A stretch of 64,000 bases of DNA, taken from positions 372,001 to 436,000 of the forward strand of contig NC_015680.1 in the NCBI RefSeq assembly GCF_000215995.1, written 5' to 3'. Below the pieces are notes generated by a model. That model made no database searches and was not told the origin of the DNA. It saw nothing but the letters and a program-made list of their open reading frames with translations. The first letter of the stretch is position 1. Every line of letters starts with the position of its first letter. This stretch comes from Pyrococcus yayanosii CH1 (lineage in GTDB: Archaea; Methanobacteriota_B; Thermococci; Thermococcales; Thermococcaceae). Position numbers and translations under genes: made by a program. This document shows positions 37,097 to 45,589 of this stretch, in pieces.

Positions 37097-37891
37097 ATGA
37101 TATATAGGCTCGTTTCTTACCTCCCTAAAATTCTTTTCAAACCTGCCTATGACCTCTACGAAAGATACCTTTTCGAAAAGGTAAAGGCAGGCAACCTGCC
37201 CAAACACATTGCCATAATAATGGATGGCAACCGGCGGTGGGCGAGAAAGCTTGAAAAACCACCCTGGTACGGCCATCTTTTTGGTTCCAAAAAGTTAGAG
37301 GAAATAGTTCAGTGGTGCCACGAGCTCGGCATAAGGATGCTCACCGTCTACGCCTTCTCCACGGAGAACTTCAAGCGCTCCAAAGATGAAGTGGACAGAC
37401 TTATGGAGCTTTTTGAGAGAAAGTTCAGGGAACTCGTTAAAGACAGGAGGGTGCATGAATACGGGATAAGGGTGAACGTCATAGGGAGGAAGGATCTCCT
37501 GCCAAAGAACGTGAGGGAGGCCGCGGAGGAAGCTGAGAGAGCCACGAGGAAGTACAACAATTATGTCCTGAACATAGCCCTAGCCTACGGGGGCAGGAGC
37601 GAGATAGTGGATGCTGTCAAGGACATCGTCAGAGATGCCCTTGTCGGAAAGCTTAGACCAGAAGAAATAGACGAGGAGCTCTTGAAGCGATATCTTTACG
37701 TTCCAAACATGCCCGACCCGGACATCGTGATAAGGACGGGCGGGGAGGTCAGAATAAGCAACTTCCTCCTGTACCAGATTGCCTACAGCGAGCTCTTCTT
37801 CGTTGATGTGTACTTCCCCGAGTTCAGGAAGATAGACTTCCTGCGCATCATCAGGGAGTATCAGAAGAGGGAGAGAAGGTTTGGGAGGTAG
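37097..37891 (+). CDS. uppS: cis-Prenyltransferase (polyprenyl diphosphate synthase)
   Basis: 264 residues. HIAIIMDGNRRWARK holds the catalytic Asp, FSTENFKRS the second motif and DPDIVIRTGGEVRISNFLLY the diphosphate-binding motif, with SELFFVDVYFPEF closing the site. It condenses isopentenyl diphosphate in cis to make the dolichol-like carrier used in N-glycosylation. It has a 30-residue N-terminal helical extension. Convergent with the deaminase gene, with no spacer between stops. Confidence 0.95.
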   Translation: MIYRLVSYLPKILFKPAYDLYERYLFEKVKAGNLPKHIAIIMDGNRRWARKLEKPPWYGHLFGSKKLEEIVQWCHELGIRMLTVYAFSTENFKRSKDEVDRLMELFERKFRELVKDRRVHEYGIRVNVIGRKDLLPKNVREAAEEAERATRKYNNYVLNIALAYGGRSEIVDAVKDIVRDALVGKLRPEEIDEELLKRYLYVPNMPDPDIVIRTGGEVRISNFLLYQIAYSELFFVDVYFPEFRKIDFLRIIREYQKRERRFGR

Positions 37892-38437
37892 CTACTTCTC
37901 GCAGCCGCAGAACTCGGGGAAGAGAGCCTCAAGGAACTGTCTGACCCTCTCTTTCGACAGTTTGAACTGGCGTATCTTGATTAGCCCCTTTTCTTGAGCC
38001 TCTTTCAGAAGTATCTCCGTGACCTTATTAGGATACATCTCCTCGTAGACTATCTCCTTTATTCCGGCGTTTATTAGGAGCTTGAGGCACGTATCACAGG
38101 GGAAGTGGGTCACGTAGAGCGTTGCTCCCTCGAGACTTATTCCCTTCCTTGCCGCCATCGCTATGACGTTTTGCTCCGCGTGAACGGCCCTGTGGCAGTG
38201 GCCGTCGACGAGAAGGCATCCTGCGTCTATACAGTGGTCCATACTTCTGGGGGCCCCGTTGTAGCCAGTGGCTAGTATGTAGCCATCCTTAACGGCAACG
38301 GCCCCAACTCTCAACCTCGGGCAAGTAGCCCTTAGGGAGACGAGCTTGGCTATGAGCATGAAGTATTCGTCTTTGGTTGGCCTGATGCGCTTTATCCGCT
38401 CAGCTTTTTCCTTATCAAGGAATACCTCAACATCCAT
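37892..38437 (-). CDS. Deoxycytidylate/cytidine deaminase family protein
   Basis: 181 residues from ATG 38437 after GGTGATTGCC. Zinc motifs are HAEQNVIAMA and PCDTCLKLL. An additional Cys/His cluster (DHCIDAGCLLVDGHCHR) matches ComEB-like dCMP deaminases with a second zinc. It converts dCMP to dUMP for thymidylate synthesis. The C-terminal 50 residues end in a CGC motif. The start lies 13 bp past the stop of the M48 peptidase gene. Confidence 0.92.
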   Translation of the reverse strand: MDVEVFLDKEKAERIKRIRPTKDEYFMLIAKLVSLRATCPRLRVGAVAVKDGYILATGYNGAPRSMDHCIDAGCLLVDGHCHRAVHAEQNVIAMAARKGISLEGATLYVTHFPCDTCLKLLINAGIKEIVYEEMYPNKVTEILLKEAQEKGLIKIRQFKLSKERVRQFLEALFPEFCGCEK

Positions 38438-38449
38438 GGCAATCACCCC

Positions 38450-39247
38450 TCATTTCAGCGCCTCAAGGAGCTTAGAGCTCTCGACAATGGACATTATCCT
38501 CAATATCCTCTCATCGTAGCTTGGGTGAGTGCTCATAAGATACGTCCAAGATGACTTGGTTTTCTCCCACCTCTCAAGGGAGGGCTCTATACTGGGCAGG
38601 ACCGTGTTCCTTGCTAGCCTTTCCCTTACGTCCTCGTAGTATTTGAGCTCCTCAAGGGCGTTCTTAAGAGCGTAGGGGGTGTCAAGTACTCTTACAGCCA
38701 CGTCATCAGCCTTGAATTCTCTCCTCCTCAGGAACCTTCTCCTTTCCACCTCGTAGGTTACGAATAGGAGGAGGGATATGTACCGAACGATTGTGGAATG
38801 AGATAAAACGGCAGTTGCAACGCTGACCAGGAGCATGAGGTAACGTCCATAGCTCACAAGAGGGAAGAGGATTGTGTCTCCGTTCTTTATGTGGCCCATT
38901 TCGTGGGCGGCAACTGCAAGTATCTCAACATCGCTGAGAACCTCAAAGAGGCCGGCGGAGAGAACTATGGACGTTCCAAAGGAGTAGGCGTTTGGCACGT
39001 AGGTGTCCTCAATGTAAATGGTGGGCATATTTATCCTCAGCTTCGCGGCCATTCTTGCTATTCCATCATATAGCCAGGGCATATCTGCCCATTGGATTTT
39101 GGAGTACCTACCTGAAGGCATTTTCCTACTGACCAGCAGGTACATTGCGGAGAGCACGGCCCCAGAGAAGAGCACCATACTCAATCCTAGGCGGCCGAGG
39201 GAGAGAAGGGTTATGAGGAGCTGGGCCACCACTATGAGCCTGAGCAT
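38450..39247 (-). CDS. M48 family membrane metalloprotease (HtpX-like)
   Basis: 265 residues. Two N-terminal helices, then the zinc motif VAAHEMGHIKNGD, then two more hydrophobic segments (LMLLVSVATAVLSHS, YISLLLFVTYEVERRR) with the third zinc Glu following in RREFKADD. It degrades misfolded membrane proteins facing the cytoplasm. It lies 15 bp after a BlaI/MecI-type regulator gene in the same direction, so regulator and protease are co-transcribed. Confidence 0.92.
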   Translation of the reverse strand: MLRLIVVAQLLITLLSLGRLGLSMVLFSGAVLSAMYLLVSRKMPSGRYSKIQWADMPWLYDGIARMAAKLRINMPTIYIEDTYVPNAYSFGTSIVLSAGLFEVLSDVEILAVAAHEMGHIKNGDTILFPLVSYGRYLMLLVSVATAVLSHSTIVRYISLLLFVTYEVERRRFLRRREFKADDVAVRVLDTPYALKNALEELKYYEDVRERLARNTVLPSIEPSLERWEKTKSSWTYLMSTHPSYDERILRIMSIVESSKLLEALK

Positions 39248-39262
39248 CAGCCTCGACCCGCT

Positions 39263-39628
39263 TTACTTCTTAATTTTAGAGAGGTATGCATAAGTAGCCT
39301 CGCGGAAGTTGTTTATGAGGGCTTCAAGAATTCTCTCCACAATCCTTCTCTCGAACTCCTCCCTGCTTGTCGTGACGCTGTACACGTACCTGATACCGCC
39401 CCTTCCCCTCTCCATCCTCCTGCTCAGGAGGCCCTTCTCACAAAGCCTGTTCATCAATATGCTTACGGTGGAGCGTCTGATGTCTGGATGAGTCTTCTTC
39501 AGGTATTCATAGACCTCGCCCGCCGTTGCTGCCTTAACTTGCCACATATATTCCATTATCTCAGCCTCTAGAGGTGGCAACACAGCCCTGAGGCCCTCCT
39601 GATTCAGCTTGAACTCGCTGGGCTCCAT
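39263..39628 (-). CDS. BlaI/MecI/CopY-family transcriptional regulator
   Basis: 121 residues. Winged helix: LPPLEAEIMEYMWQVKAATA, then RRSTVSILMNRLCEKGLLSR with the recognition helix, and wing GRGGIRYVYSVTT. The C-terminal helices dimerise the protein. BlaI relatives are inactivated by proteolysis by a membrane metallopeptidase; here an M48 peptidase gene follows directly. ATG follows GGGGTGCGATTTA. Confidence 0.9.
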   Translation of the reverse strand: MEPSEFKLNQEGLRAVLPPLEAEIMEYMWQVKAATAGEVYEYLKKTHPDIRRSTVSILMNRLCEKGLLSRRMERGRGGIRYVYSVTTSREEFERRIVERILEALINNFREATYAYLSKIKK

Positions 39629-39667
39629 TAAATCGCACCCCTATGGTCATTTTGCCAGGGAAAGAAA

Positions 39668-40024
39668 TTAAGCTTTTCGCTCTATCCTGTCCTCGAGCTC
39701 CCTGAGCCTTATCCCTACCTCCCTCGTCAGCTCCGTTATTTCTCTTTCAACTTTGTCTATCATAAGGTAGAGCCGGAAGACGAGGAGGTAAACTCCTCCA
39801 ATCGCGACGACGAAGAGGGCGTCGAGCCCTCTGCCCAGTCCAAGTATTTCCTTGATTTCTTGGGATATCTCGACGGGTCGTAAGCTTACCATGAGGAGCA
39901 CTGCTAGGAGGGCCTCCCAGAATATGAAGTCTCCCCATTCAAACTCCTTCTCCCTGTACTTCTTAAGCACATGAACCATCAGAAGCCCGATAACGAGGAG
40001 GGCAATGTGCTGGACCATATACAT
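39668..40024 (-). CDS. DUF2304 family membrane protein
   Basis: 118 residues from ATG 40024 after GGTGATGGCC. Three hydrophobic helices (IALLVIGLLMVHVL, FWEALLAVLLMVSL, ALFVVAIGGVYLLVFRLYL) and a coiled-coil tail (TELTREVGIRLRELEDRIE). DUF2304 proteins are regularly found next to GT2 enzymes, as here, and probably anchor or regulate them. The upstream glycosyltransferase stop lies 6 bp inside the start region. Confidence 0.85.
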   Translation of the reverse strand: MYMVQHIALLVIGLLMVHVLKKYREKEFEWGDFIFWEALLAVLLMVSLRPVEISQEIKEILGLGRGLDALFVVAIGGVYLLVFRLYLMIDKVEREITELTREVGIRLRELEDRIERKA

Positions 40025-40029
40025 GGCCA

Positions 40030-40893
40030 TCACCTCAGCTTGTCAATTAAAAGATTGAAGGCTATCTTAATTCCCTCCACAACGTTCGTGCCCTTTCTCA
40101 TAGAGTACTTTGTGTAGATCGCCTTTATTGGAACTTCCACTATTCTACATCCCTTTTTCGAGGCCTCGATTATTATCTCACTCGAGACAGCGTACCTATC
40201 GCACGTTATCCGAATCCGGGAGGCACAATCCCTAGAGAGACATCGGAGGCCGCTCTGGCTATCGCTGACGTATCGACCTGAGAAAATCGTCGTTATCAAG
40301 TCTAATGCAGTATTTCCAATCCTCTTAATCAGAGGCATCTGGCTGACATCTCCTTTGAGCCTCGACCCTATGGCGAGGTCGGCCCTGCCCTCAATGACGG
40401 GTTTCATGACCCTTAGAGCGTCCTCGACTTTGTGCTGACCGTCGGCATCGAACGTTACGATGGCCCTGGCTCCCTTCCTAAGGGCGTATTCGATGCCCGT
40501 GCCAAGGGCCCCCCCGAGTCCCCGATTCACTAGATGCGTTATTACTCGGACGCCTCTTTCCCTCGCTATCTCCTCGGTCCTGTCCCTGCTACCATCGTTC
40601 ACAACGATAATCCTTTCTGGGGGAAAGTACTCGAGCAACTCGTCTAGAACCTTCCCTACGGTTTTTTCCTCGTTGTAAGCCGGGACGACTACGTATGTGC
40701 CCAGTAAATTCTCAAAAACCGACTTCAGGCCTTCGAGGTTCTTAGCCTCGAACTTGACTTCTCCAACCTCAAGATAGTAGGTGCCCAACTTTGGAGCCCC
40801 TTCATCCCCAGTTGTTTCTACCCCTAACTCCCGCAGAACTCTCTGGACGTTCCTGTCCTCATGTCCCTCCACGAAGACTCTCTCAATTCTCAA
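40030..40893 (-). CDS. Family 2 glycosyltransferase with N-terminal extension
   Basis: 287 residues from TTG 40893; the minus-strand TATA box at 40913-40924 puts transcription start at about this point, so ATG 40911 is unlikely. About 65 residues of unknown fold precede the GT2 domain: [37 protein letters not shown] and SDSQSGLRCL. It likely makes a polyprenyl-phosphate sugar, working with the DUF2304 membrane protein encoded next. Confidence 0.86.
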   Translation of the reverse strand: MRIERVFVEGHEDRNVQRVLRELGVETTGDEGAPKLGTYYLEVGEVKFEAKNLEGLKSVFENLLGTYVVVPAYNEEKTVGKVLDELLEYFPPERIIVVNDGSRDRTEEIARERGVRVITHLVNRGLGGALGTGIEYALRKGARAIVTFDADGQHKVEDALRVMKPVIEGRADLAIGSRLKGDVSQMPLIKRIGNTALDLITTIFSGRYVSDSQSGLRCLSRDCASRIRITCDRYAVSSEIIIEASKKGCRIVEVPIKAIYTKYSMRKGTNVVEGIKIAFNLLIDKLR

Positions 40894-40912
40894 AGGCCTC
40901 CCCCATGCCAAA

Positions 40913-40940
40913 CCTTTATAAACGGGCCGGCTTTTAAACC
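40913..40940. promoter_or_regulatory. Divergent promoter pair (glycosyltransferase / aRF1)
   Basis: CCTTTATAAACG at 40913-40924 gives a TATA box on the minus strand (CGTTTATAAAGG) and GCTTTTAAACC at 40930-40940 gives one for the plus-strand aRF1 gene, about 28 bp before its ATG. The two core promoters nearly touch, so their use may be mutually exclusive. Confidence 0.6.
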
Positions 40941-40967
40941 TTTGGACGCGAGAAGGGGGTGATGCTC

Positions 40968-42212
40968 ATGTCTCACCGTGATGCTCAACTTTACGAGCTC
41001 AGGAAGAAGATTGAAGAGCTAAAGAAGATAAGGGGGAGAGGGACGGAACTCGTATCCCTTTATATTCCCGCCGGCTATGACCTAAGCAAGGTCATGCAGC
41101 AGCTTCGCGAGGAGTACGGGACGGCGCAGAATATAAAGTCAAAGACGACAAGGAAGAACGTCCTCGGAGCCCTTGAAAGGGCCATGCAGCACCTAAAGCT
41201 CTACAAGCAGACCCCGGAGACAGGTCTGGCGCTATTCGTGGGCAACGTCAGCGAGATGGAGGGAGTAACGGATATAAAGCTCTGGGCGATAATCCCGCCC
41301 GAGCCGCTGAACGTCCGTCTCTATCGATGTGACCAGACTTTCGTCACCGAGCCGCTTGAGGAGATGATTCGCACAAAGGACGCTTACGGCCTCATAACCG
41401 TCGAGAAGAACGAAGCCACAATCGGCCTGCTCAGGGGCAAGCGCATCGAGGTTCTTGACGAGCTAACATCGAACGTACCGGGCAAGACGAGGGCGGGCGG
41501 TCAGTCAGCTCGAAGATACGAGAGGATAAGGGAACAGGAGACCCATGAGTTCATGAAGCGAATAGGAGAGCACGCTAATAGAGCCTTCCTGCCCCTTCTT
41601 GAGAAGGGAGAGCTGAAAGGAATAATAATCGGCGGTCCAGGGCCGACCAAGGAGGAATTCGTCGAGGGAGACTATCTCCACCACGAGCTCAAGAAGAAGA
41701 TTATCGGCGTTGTCGATATCAGCTATCACGGCGAATACGGTCTCAGAGAGCTCGTGGAGAAGGCAAGCGACATTCTCAGGGACCACGAGGCGATCAAGGA
41801 AAAAAAGCTCATTCAGACGTTTCTGACTCATGTTGTCAAAGATACGGGCCTCGCGACCTATGGAGAGAGGGAAGTTAGGAAGGCCCTTGAGATAGGAGCC
41901 GTTGACAAGTTGCTCATAAGTGAGGGATACGCCAAGGTCCGCGTGAGGGCAAAGTGCAACGCCTGCGGCTGGGAGGAGCTCAAGACGATGAGCGAGGAGG
42001 AGTTCGAGACCTATAAGAAGCGACTCACTCGTTGCCCGAAGTGTGGGAGCCAAAACATCAGCTTCGAGAAATGGGACGTCGCGGAAGAGCTCATAAAGAT
42101 GGCCGAGGAGGCGGGCTCGGACGTGGAGATAATATCCCTCGACACCGAGGAGGGTCAGCAGTTCTACAGGGCCTTTGGCGGCCTCGGCGCGATACTTAGG
42201 TTTAAGATTTAG
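40968..42212 (+). CDS. prf1: Peptide chain release factor aRF1
   Basis: 414 residues from ATG 40968 after GGTGATGCTC. Domain 1 has the stop-codon motif [13 protein letters not shown]. Domain 2 has [13 protein letters not shown], whose GGQ triggers peptide release. Domain 3 carries a zinc site ([16 protein letters not shown]). It recognises all three stop codons and frees the nascent protein with aIF5B-type recycling by ABCE1. The 3' end overlaps the convergent HTH gene by 11 bp. Confidence 0.97.
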   Translation: MSHRDAQLYELRKKIEELKKIRGRGTELVSLYIPAGYDLSKVMQQLREEYGTAQNIKSKTTRKNVLGALERAMQHLKLYKQTPETGLALFVGNVSEMEGVTDIKLWAIIPPEPLNVRLYRCDQTFVTEPLEEMIRTKDAYGLITVEKNEATIGLLRGKRIEVLDELTSNVPGKTRAGGQSARRYERIREQETHEFMKRIGEHANRAFLPLLEKGELKGIIIGGPGPTKEEFVEGDYLHHELKKKIIGVVDISYHGEYGLRELVEKASDILRDHEAIKEKKLIQTFLTHVVKDTGLATYGEREVRKALEIGAVDKLLISEGYAKVRVRAKCNACGWEELKTMSEEEFETYKKRLTRCPKCGSQNISFEKWDVAEELIKMAEEAGSDVEIISLDTEEGQQFYRAFGGLGAILRFKI

Positions 42213-42756
42213 CCCTCCTCTCCCCCAATATCTGCTGGATGTCGTTGTATATGGAATCCCTCGAGACTCCAAACATCCTAGCAAGCTCCGATATGTTTAA
42301 GGCCTTTGGATTGTAATTCAGCAACTCTAAGAGCTTTGCCAGAAGCTTCCTCCTGTCGACAAGTTTCATGTCCTCAAATTCACCCTTTGCCGGGCGGTTG
42401 TATGTTACCACACCTACAGCGTATGTCCTCCTAGTTACGGGGGTCGTGTAAACCTCCACGTCGAAGTCCTCAAGAACCATATCGGGCCTAATCCTTTCGT
42501 TCAGCTTGGCCTGAAGCTCTTCGAGGGCGGTCTCTTTGCTACCTGCTACCGCGTATGCCGTGATGACACCCGGTTTATATGGCTCGGCGGGGTCAATTGT
42601 CAGAATGACGGACACGGACATGAATGCACCCATCCCAATTCTTATCTTAGATCCCTTGATTTTACCCCTGTGGGGGAGCTTCTCCATTGCAGATTCTTCA
42701 AGCTTCTTTAGACATTCTCCAACGTTTGTCCCTTCACAATGCAGTATCACCAACAT
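42202..42756 (-). CDS. HTH-domain protein of unknown function
   Basis: 184 residues. A C-terminal helix-turn-helix reads [20 protein letters not shown]; the first 120 residues are a beta-rich domain ([20 protein letters not shown]). A regulator or RNA-binding protein is likely. Its 5' leader holds a perfect hairpin with the ribosome binding site in the loop (see 42758-42779). Pilin-like genes are divergent from it. Family not recognised. Confidence 0.78.
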   Translation of the reverse strand: MLVILHCEGTNVGECLKKLEESAMEKLPHRGKIKGSKIRIGMGAFMSVSVILTIDPAEPYKPGVITAYAVAGSKETALEELQAKLNERIRPDMVLEDFDVEVYTTPVTRRTYAVGVVTYNRPAKGEFEDMKLVDRRKLLAKLLELLNYNPKALNISELARMFGVSRDSIYNDIQQILGERRAKS

Positions 42757-42757
42757 T

Positions 42758-42779
42758 ATTTCTGCACCCCCGCAGAAAT
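42758..42779 (-). promoter_or_regulatory. Hairpin presenting the ribosome binding site of the HTH gene
   Basis: On the minus strand ATTTCTGC-GGGGGT-GCAGAAAT is a perfect 8-bp stem with a 6-nt loop. The loop is the Shine-Dalgarno-like GGGGGT(G), and the stem ends 1 nt before the ATG at 42756. Either it is an RNA element that controls translation or the palindrome is a DNA operator for this HTH protein; position fits both. Confidence 0.55.
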
Positions 42780-42811
42780 GGGGATTACTTAGTGCAAATT
42801 TGAGGAAAAAG

Positions 42812-42822
42812 GTATATATAGA
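42812..42822 (+). promoter_or_regulatory. TATA box of the first pilin gene
   Basis: GGTATATATAG after an A-rich BRE-like AAAAA lies about 45-50 bp before ATG 42867, a consensus strong archaeal promoter. Confidence 0.6.
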
Positions 42823-42866
42823 GTTTGCGAAAATTTAATCTGAAAAGTTCCAAGGAGGTGGTCTCG

Positions 42867-43046
42867 ATGAGGAGGGCCCAGGGTGCAATAGAGTATCTCT
42901 TCATGATAGCGGCGGCGTTGATAATAATCTTGGTGGTCGTTAGGTACCTTAGCAGAAGTGGCATTGAGCAGGGTACAAGGATAGAACAGACAGCTGGAGC
43001 TATTAATGAGACCCTCAATGAGCTCAACCGGAGCACTGCTGGATGA
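42867..43046 (+). CDS. Class III signal peptide pilin-like protein
   Basis: 59 residues from ATG 42867 after GGAGGTGGTCTC. MRRAQGAIEYLFMIAAALII is a class III (type IV prepilin) signal: a charged start, cleavage before QGAIEYL and a hydrophobic polymerising helix. The mature part is short and Asn/Thr-rich. It should be cut by the archaeal prepilin peptidase and assembled into a pilus or act as a minor subunit. A second similar gene follows. Confidence 0.85.
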   Translation: MRRAQGAIEYLFMIAAALIIILVVVRYLSRSGIEQGTRIEQTAGAINETLNELNRSTAG

Positions 43047-43119
43047 CACATCTCAAATTGCGTCCCTCTTAATTCTTAATTTTCCTTTCTTGAATTTTTG
43101 TTATGGGAGGAGGAAAAGT

Positions 43120-43314
43120 ATGAAAAGAGCTCAGGGTGCCATTGAATATCTTATTATCGTCGTGGCGGGGCTTATTTTAATTCTCATAACAGCAAGGTAC
43201 ATGATAGACGAGAGAAGTGCGGCTGATATGGCATACCAAAAGATCAATGGAACGAAATCAAGCATAGAGAGAACTTTCAGTGAAGTGTACAACACAACCA
43301 TTAACTCGACGTAA
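43120..43314 (+). CDS. Class III signal peptide pilin-like protein
   Basis: 64 residues from ATG 43120 after GGGAGGAGGAAAAGT. MKRAQGAIEYLIIVVAGLIL repeats the prepilin signal of the preceding gene, and the mature tail carries three N-x-T/S sites (NGT, NTT, NST), so it may be glycosylated. Spaced 73 bp after its paralogue through an AT-rich gap. The stop ends just before the convergent MazG gene. Confidence 0.85.
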   Translation: MKRAQGAIEYLIIVVAGLILILITARYMIDERSAADMAYQKINGTKSSIERTFSEVYNTTINST

Positions 43315-43602
43315 TCACTCTTCACACTCACACGCCTTCTTCCCGCAGTAGGGGCAGACGCCTGGATACTTCTTCTCCGCGGCTTTCTCGAGGTCAATCC
43401 CAAGTAAATTGGCGAGACTCGCGAGCCATGCGAGGACGTCGGCGAACTCCTCATCCATGGCCTCCTTGTCCCCCTTCCTTATGGCCTCTGCCAGCTCCCC
43501 AACCTCCTCAACGAGCCAGAAGAATGTCCTCTCAACACCCCTCTTCCTGTCCTTGTGGAAGTAGATGTCCTTTATCATCTCCTGAAACTCCCTTATGTGC
43601 AT
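43315..43602 (-). CDS. MazG-like nucleotide pyrophosphohydrolase
   Basis: 95 residues. FFWLVEEVGELAEAIRKGD and EEFADVLAWLASLANLLG provide the EExxE and ExxD metal motifs of the all-alpha NTP pyrophosphatase fold. A C-terminal CPYCGKKACECEE adds a possible zinc site. It should hydrolyse non-canonical or excess NTPs. Start follows GGGGGAGGTGATAGG and is 4 bp past the glycosylase stop. Confidence 0.9.
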   Translation of the reverse strand: MHIREFQEMIKDIYFHKDRKRGVERTFFWLVEEVGELAEAIRKGDKEAMDEEFADVLAWLASLANLLGIDLEKAAEKKYPGVCPYCGKKACECEE

Positions 43603-43606
43603 CCTA

Positions 43607-44443
43607 TCACCTCCCCCTTTCCATCTCGGTCTTCCTGTCGTAACACAGGACGTAGAAGGCTAAGAGGCTCTTCCACTTTCCGTACGGGTCTATCAGCTCC
43701 CTGACGTCCTTCTCCCGGACCTCCTTGAGCCTGAGGCCGAATATCTTTGCAACTCCCCTCCTCAGCCCTAAATCGCCTGCGGGATAGACGTTCTTCCGCA
43801 GACCGTAGAGGAGAAAGAGCTCAGCACTCCAGCGGCCGATTCCGCGGAATCTCATTAAGTATTTTATTGCCTCCTCATCTTCCCGATTCCACAGCTCGAG
43901 GTCCAACTCCCCCCGAAGGTGTAAGGCCGTGAGGGACTTTATGTAGCCCGCCCGATAACCTAACTTCGCCCTTCGGAGATCCTTCTCGCTTAAAGCAGCT
44001 ATCCTTTCTGCCGTTGGAAAGACGTAGAGGTCGCCTACCCTTTCGCCGGCAATCTCTACGAGATTCCTAATCGTCCTCTGGGCGAACTCGAAGCTCACCT
44101 GTTGTTGGGCAACCACCTCAACGAGGGCCTGATAGGGGGTTGGGGCTGCCGGAACCGTCAGTCCGTAGAACTCCTCTATCAGAAAGGCGAACTTAGAATC
44201 TGATATCTCAGCGTAAAAGGAGTCGAGGTCCGTGTCGAGGCCGAGGATGAATTTCATCTTTTCCTTTGCTATCTTCCTCTCTCGCCGGCCCCATTCCTCG
44301 GGGAACAAGAAGGTCTCTCCGTCGAACCCTACGACGCCCCCCTCTAAGGCCTGCCAAAAGATGCCGCCCTCGAACTTCCACGTGCCGTTTCGCACCATCT
44401 CATGGGTCGTCTTCTTAAGATCAACCTCTACCAAGGGCTTCAC
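43607..44443 (-). CDS. AlkA-like DNA glycosylase (HhH-GPD)
   Basis: 278 residues. The helix-hairpin-helix FRGIGRWSAELFLL and the catalytic aspartate in VYPAGDLGLRRG are those of AlkA/3-methyladenine glycosylases; AQQQVSFEFAQRTI is the conserved core helix. No iron-sulphur cluster cysteines. It excises alkylated bases. The GTG at 44443 is given; the pattern AGGTGAAGCCC-TTG suggests TTG 44434 as a good alternative. Coupled to the MazG gene, so a small damage-sanitising operon. Confidence 0.88.
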   Translation of the reverse strand: MKPLVEVDLKKTTHEMVRNGTWKFEGGIFWQALEGGVVGFDGETFLFPEEWGRRERKIAKEKMKFILGLDTDLDSFYAEISDSKFAFLIEEFYGLTVPAAPTPYQALVEVVAQQQVSFEFAQRTIRNLVEIAGERVGDLYVFPTAERIAALSEKDLRRAKLGYRAGYIKSLTALHLRGELDLELWNREDEEAIKYLMRFRGIGRWSAELFLLYGLRKNVYPAGDLGLRRGVAKIFGLRLKEVREKDVRELIDPYGKWKSLLAFYVLCYDRKTEMERGR

Positions 44444-44558
44444 CTCGCTCAGCGCCCGCTTCTCCTCACCTCTCGGCGCAATTCGCTCTCATCATCGCCA
44501 AGCGTCGTTAACCGCAGGCTTTTTAATAATTATTCCTCACTGGGTTTGAGGGATGGTT

Positions 44559-45086
44559 ATGGCCAAGGCAAAGCCGAGGTACTGCGAGCTCTGCGGCAGG
44601 GAGATACGGGGCGAGGGCCATGTGGTAAGGCTCGAGGGGGCAGAGCTCCTCGTCTGCGACGACTGCTATCGGAAGTACGGCAGGAAGCAACCGGGAACCT
44701 TCAGCATAATGCCTAAGGGCAGGGAACCCATCAGGAGGATGACGGTGAGCAGGCCGAGGCCACAGGTGAAGAGAGAAAGGCCATTAATAACGGAGGACAT
44801 AGTGGAGGACTACGCGGAGCGCGTAATGGAGGCAATCAGGAGAAGTGGCCTCAGCTACGAGGAACTGTCCCACAGGGTTGGCCTCTCGGTGAATGTCCTG
44901 AGGAGGATTGCCCACGGTGAGTACATGCCCACGATCGAGGAGGCGAGGAAATTAGAGAAGTACTTCAAGATAAAGCTCGTGGAAAAGGTGGAGGCCGACT
45001 ACGAGCAGAGGCCTTTAATTCCTAGAGACTACGAGCCGACCCTCGGGGACATCGCGAGGATAAGGATCAGGAAGAGGAAGAAGTAG
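44559..45086 (+). CDS. Multiprotein bridging factor 1 homologue (aMBF1)
   Basis: 175 residues from ATG 44559. An N-terminal zinc ribbon (YCELCGREIRG..VCDDCYRKYG) is followed by a linker and an Xre-type HTH (LSYEELSHRVGLSVNVLRRI). Archaeal MBF1 joins translation and transcription; it binds the small ribosomal subunit. A TATA-like GCTTTTTAATAAT lies about 35 bp upstream. It overlaps the next convergent gene by 20 bp. Confidence 0.92.
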   Translation: MAKAKPRYCELCGREIRGEGHVVRLEGAELLVCDDCYRKYGRKQPGTFSIMPKGREPIRRMTVSRPRPQVKRERPLITEDIVEDYAERVMEAIRRSGLSYEELSHRVGLSVNVLRRIAHGEYMPTIEEARKLEKYFKIKLVEKVEADYEQRPLIPRDYEPTLGDIARIRIRKRKK

Positions 45087-45483
45087 GCTCAAATTCTCCT
45101 TCCAAATTTGGATACTTCCTTTCCTTCGGGGGGTAGAACCCCTTTAGCTTCTTGAAGCTCCCCCACATTCTGAGAAGCTCCCTGTGAACATTCGTGCCCA
45201 CTGGGATAACAACTATGTGGGCCGGCGGGTGTATGTCCCTTATCCTTCCTATGGCCTTCGATGCCGGAAGGTCTATCTGGGCCACGACGTGCGCCCTCAC
45301 TTTCTTCCTCGGCTTCTCCCCCACTATCTGCTCAAAGGCCCAGTCCGAGAGGGCAGGAGGAATTATCCTTGGCTCCCCTCTTATCGTCATTCCCCCGTAC
45401 CTCACGAGGTCGGCAAGTGCCGTGAGGGCCTTGTCGAAGCTGTCCGTCCTTATAAGCACGATGGTGTTAAGCACATTTCCCAC
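45067..45483 (-). CDS. Uncharacterised archaeal protein, possibly DUF356
   Basis: 138 residues. An alpha/beta domain with TIVLIRTDSFDKALTALADL at the start and HPPAHIVVIPVGTNVHREL in the second half; the tail is Pro/Ser-rich. The opening resembles DUF356 proteins of euryarchaea as I remember them, but this is not certain. No catalytic motif seen. Convergent overlap of 20 bp with the MBF1 gene. Confidence 0.65.
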   Translation of the reverse strand: MGNVLNTIVLIRTDSFDKALTALADLVRYGGMTIRGEPRIIPPALSDWAFEQIVGEKPRKKVRAHVVAQIDLPASKAIGRIRDIHPPAHIVVIPVGTNVHRELLRMWGSFKKLKGFYPPKERKYPNLEGEFEPTSSSS

Positions 45484-45589
45484 CAGATAAGGCCTCTTTT
45501 CAGAGGTTTAAAAGTTTAAGGCCTGCGAAACCTTTAAAAGTCAATTCCCAACTTACCCCTTGGCCAGAAACCGTCTGAGGTGGGAGGGA

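Noticed and set aside
45484-45560. Repeated AGGTTTAAAAG-like strings as an operator
   Set aside because: They are best explained as the TATA boxes of the divergent DUF356-like and pdaD genes.
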